Assembly (NCBI GenBank): GCA_964481385.1
Contig: CAYZTN010000009.1
Coordinates: 1 to 31,325 of the forward strand
Source of the DNA: UMGS1649 sp964481385
Lineage (GTDB): Bacteria; Bacillota; Clostridia; TANB77; CAG-465
DNA: 31,325 nucleotides
Direction of reading: 5' to 3'
Each line of letters begins with the position of its first letter. Position 1 is the stretch's first letter. The notes under the pieces are model-generated. The model ran no database searches. It saw nothing but the letters and a program-made list of their open reading frames with translations, and had not been told where the DNA came from. A program made the translations under genes and the position numbers. Positions 31,276 through 31,325 of this stretch are shown in pieces.

Positions 31276-31325
31276 ACTACCCATCACCTAAAGGTAATGG
31301 GCTTGTAACTGCCCAGTCGTAGTAA
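31271..31325 (-). mobile_element. Right end of an IS200/IS605-family (TnpB-type) element, partial
   Basis: Read on the minus strand, the sequence has the pattern AAGCCC-stem-TTTAG-stem-GGGTAGTTGAC seen at right ends of TnpB-carrying IS elements. The hairpin has 9-bp arms (31280-31288 with 31293-31301, one C-A mismatch) and a TAAA loop (plus strand); a second pairing ACTAC/GTAGT (31276-31280 with 31319-31323) encloses it. The tnpB gene itself would lie beyond the window. The family call is from recalled pattern and not a database match; the exact junction near 31271-31273 is inferred. Confidence 0.55.

Overview
The window is a strongly AT-rich chromosomal segment of a low-GC Bacillota, most probably an uncultured Clostridia-type organism. 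The reasons are TTGACA/TATAAT-like promoters, near-universal AGGAGG-type ribosome binding sites, Cys-rich (zinc) forms of S4, L36 and adenylate kinase, a clostridial-looking set of zinc-ribbon membrane proteins, and TGG-only Trp codons with TGA used as a stop. No rRNA, tRNA or CRISPR array was seen.

Layout. 0.2-0.65 kb: a tiny ABC-like ATPase with eroded catalytic motifs. 0.7-5.4 kb (minus strand): typA, then murE with a downstream membrane protein. 5.6-9.05 kb (minus): an unknown gene, then a membrane-anchored transglutaminase-like protein cotranscribed with a VanW/G5 protein. 9.3-13.4 kb: a small unknown gene (plus), a class B J-protein (minus), and gyrA (plus), which diverges from the J-protein gene over back-to-back promoters. 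13.5-17.0 kb (minus): an envelope cluster made of a C39-like peptidase, a bacterial Ig-like protein and a zinc-ribbon/DUF4190-like membrane protein. 17.4-20.8 kb (minus): infA-rpmJ-rpsM-rpsK-rpsD-rpoA-rplQ, driven by its own promoter in front of infA. 20.9-28.6 kb: an accessory block with a 14-unit leucine-rich repeat protein, a second zinc-ribbon membrane protein with 99-bp repeats, a Ca2+-type P-ATPase broken by a one-base frameshift, and an unknown 147-residue protein. 28.7-30.1 kb (minus): adk-map. 30.3-31.3 kb: a ferritin-like protein, a 5'-truncated gene remnant, and what looks like the right end of an IS200/IS605 (TnpB-type) element at the window edge.

How it fits together. In most Bacillota adk and map sit directly upstream of infA. 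Here about 7.9 kb of accessory genes lies between map and infA, and each half has its own good promoter. Housekeeping functions (translation, transcription, topology, wall precursor) alternate with small envelope-protein operons whose products have one N-terminal membrane anchor and an external domain (transglutaminase-like, VanW/G5, C39, Ig-like, zinc-ribbon ectodomain). They plausibly act on or sense the cell wall, but no direct functional link between them can be read from sequence.

The most notable unexplained structure is a dispersed 27-bp palindromic repeat in three intergenic places (about 9.15, 15.37 and 21.38 kb). Its core is conserved, while the flanking arms differ in sequence but still pair. 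No complete new defence or biosynthetic system was recognised. The best leads are the repeat family, the degenerate mini-ATPase, the insertion in L17, the frameshifted pump and the IS end whose guide region would read into a broken gene.
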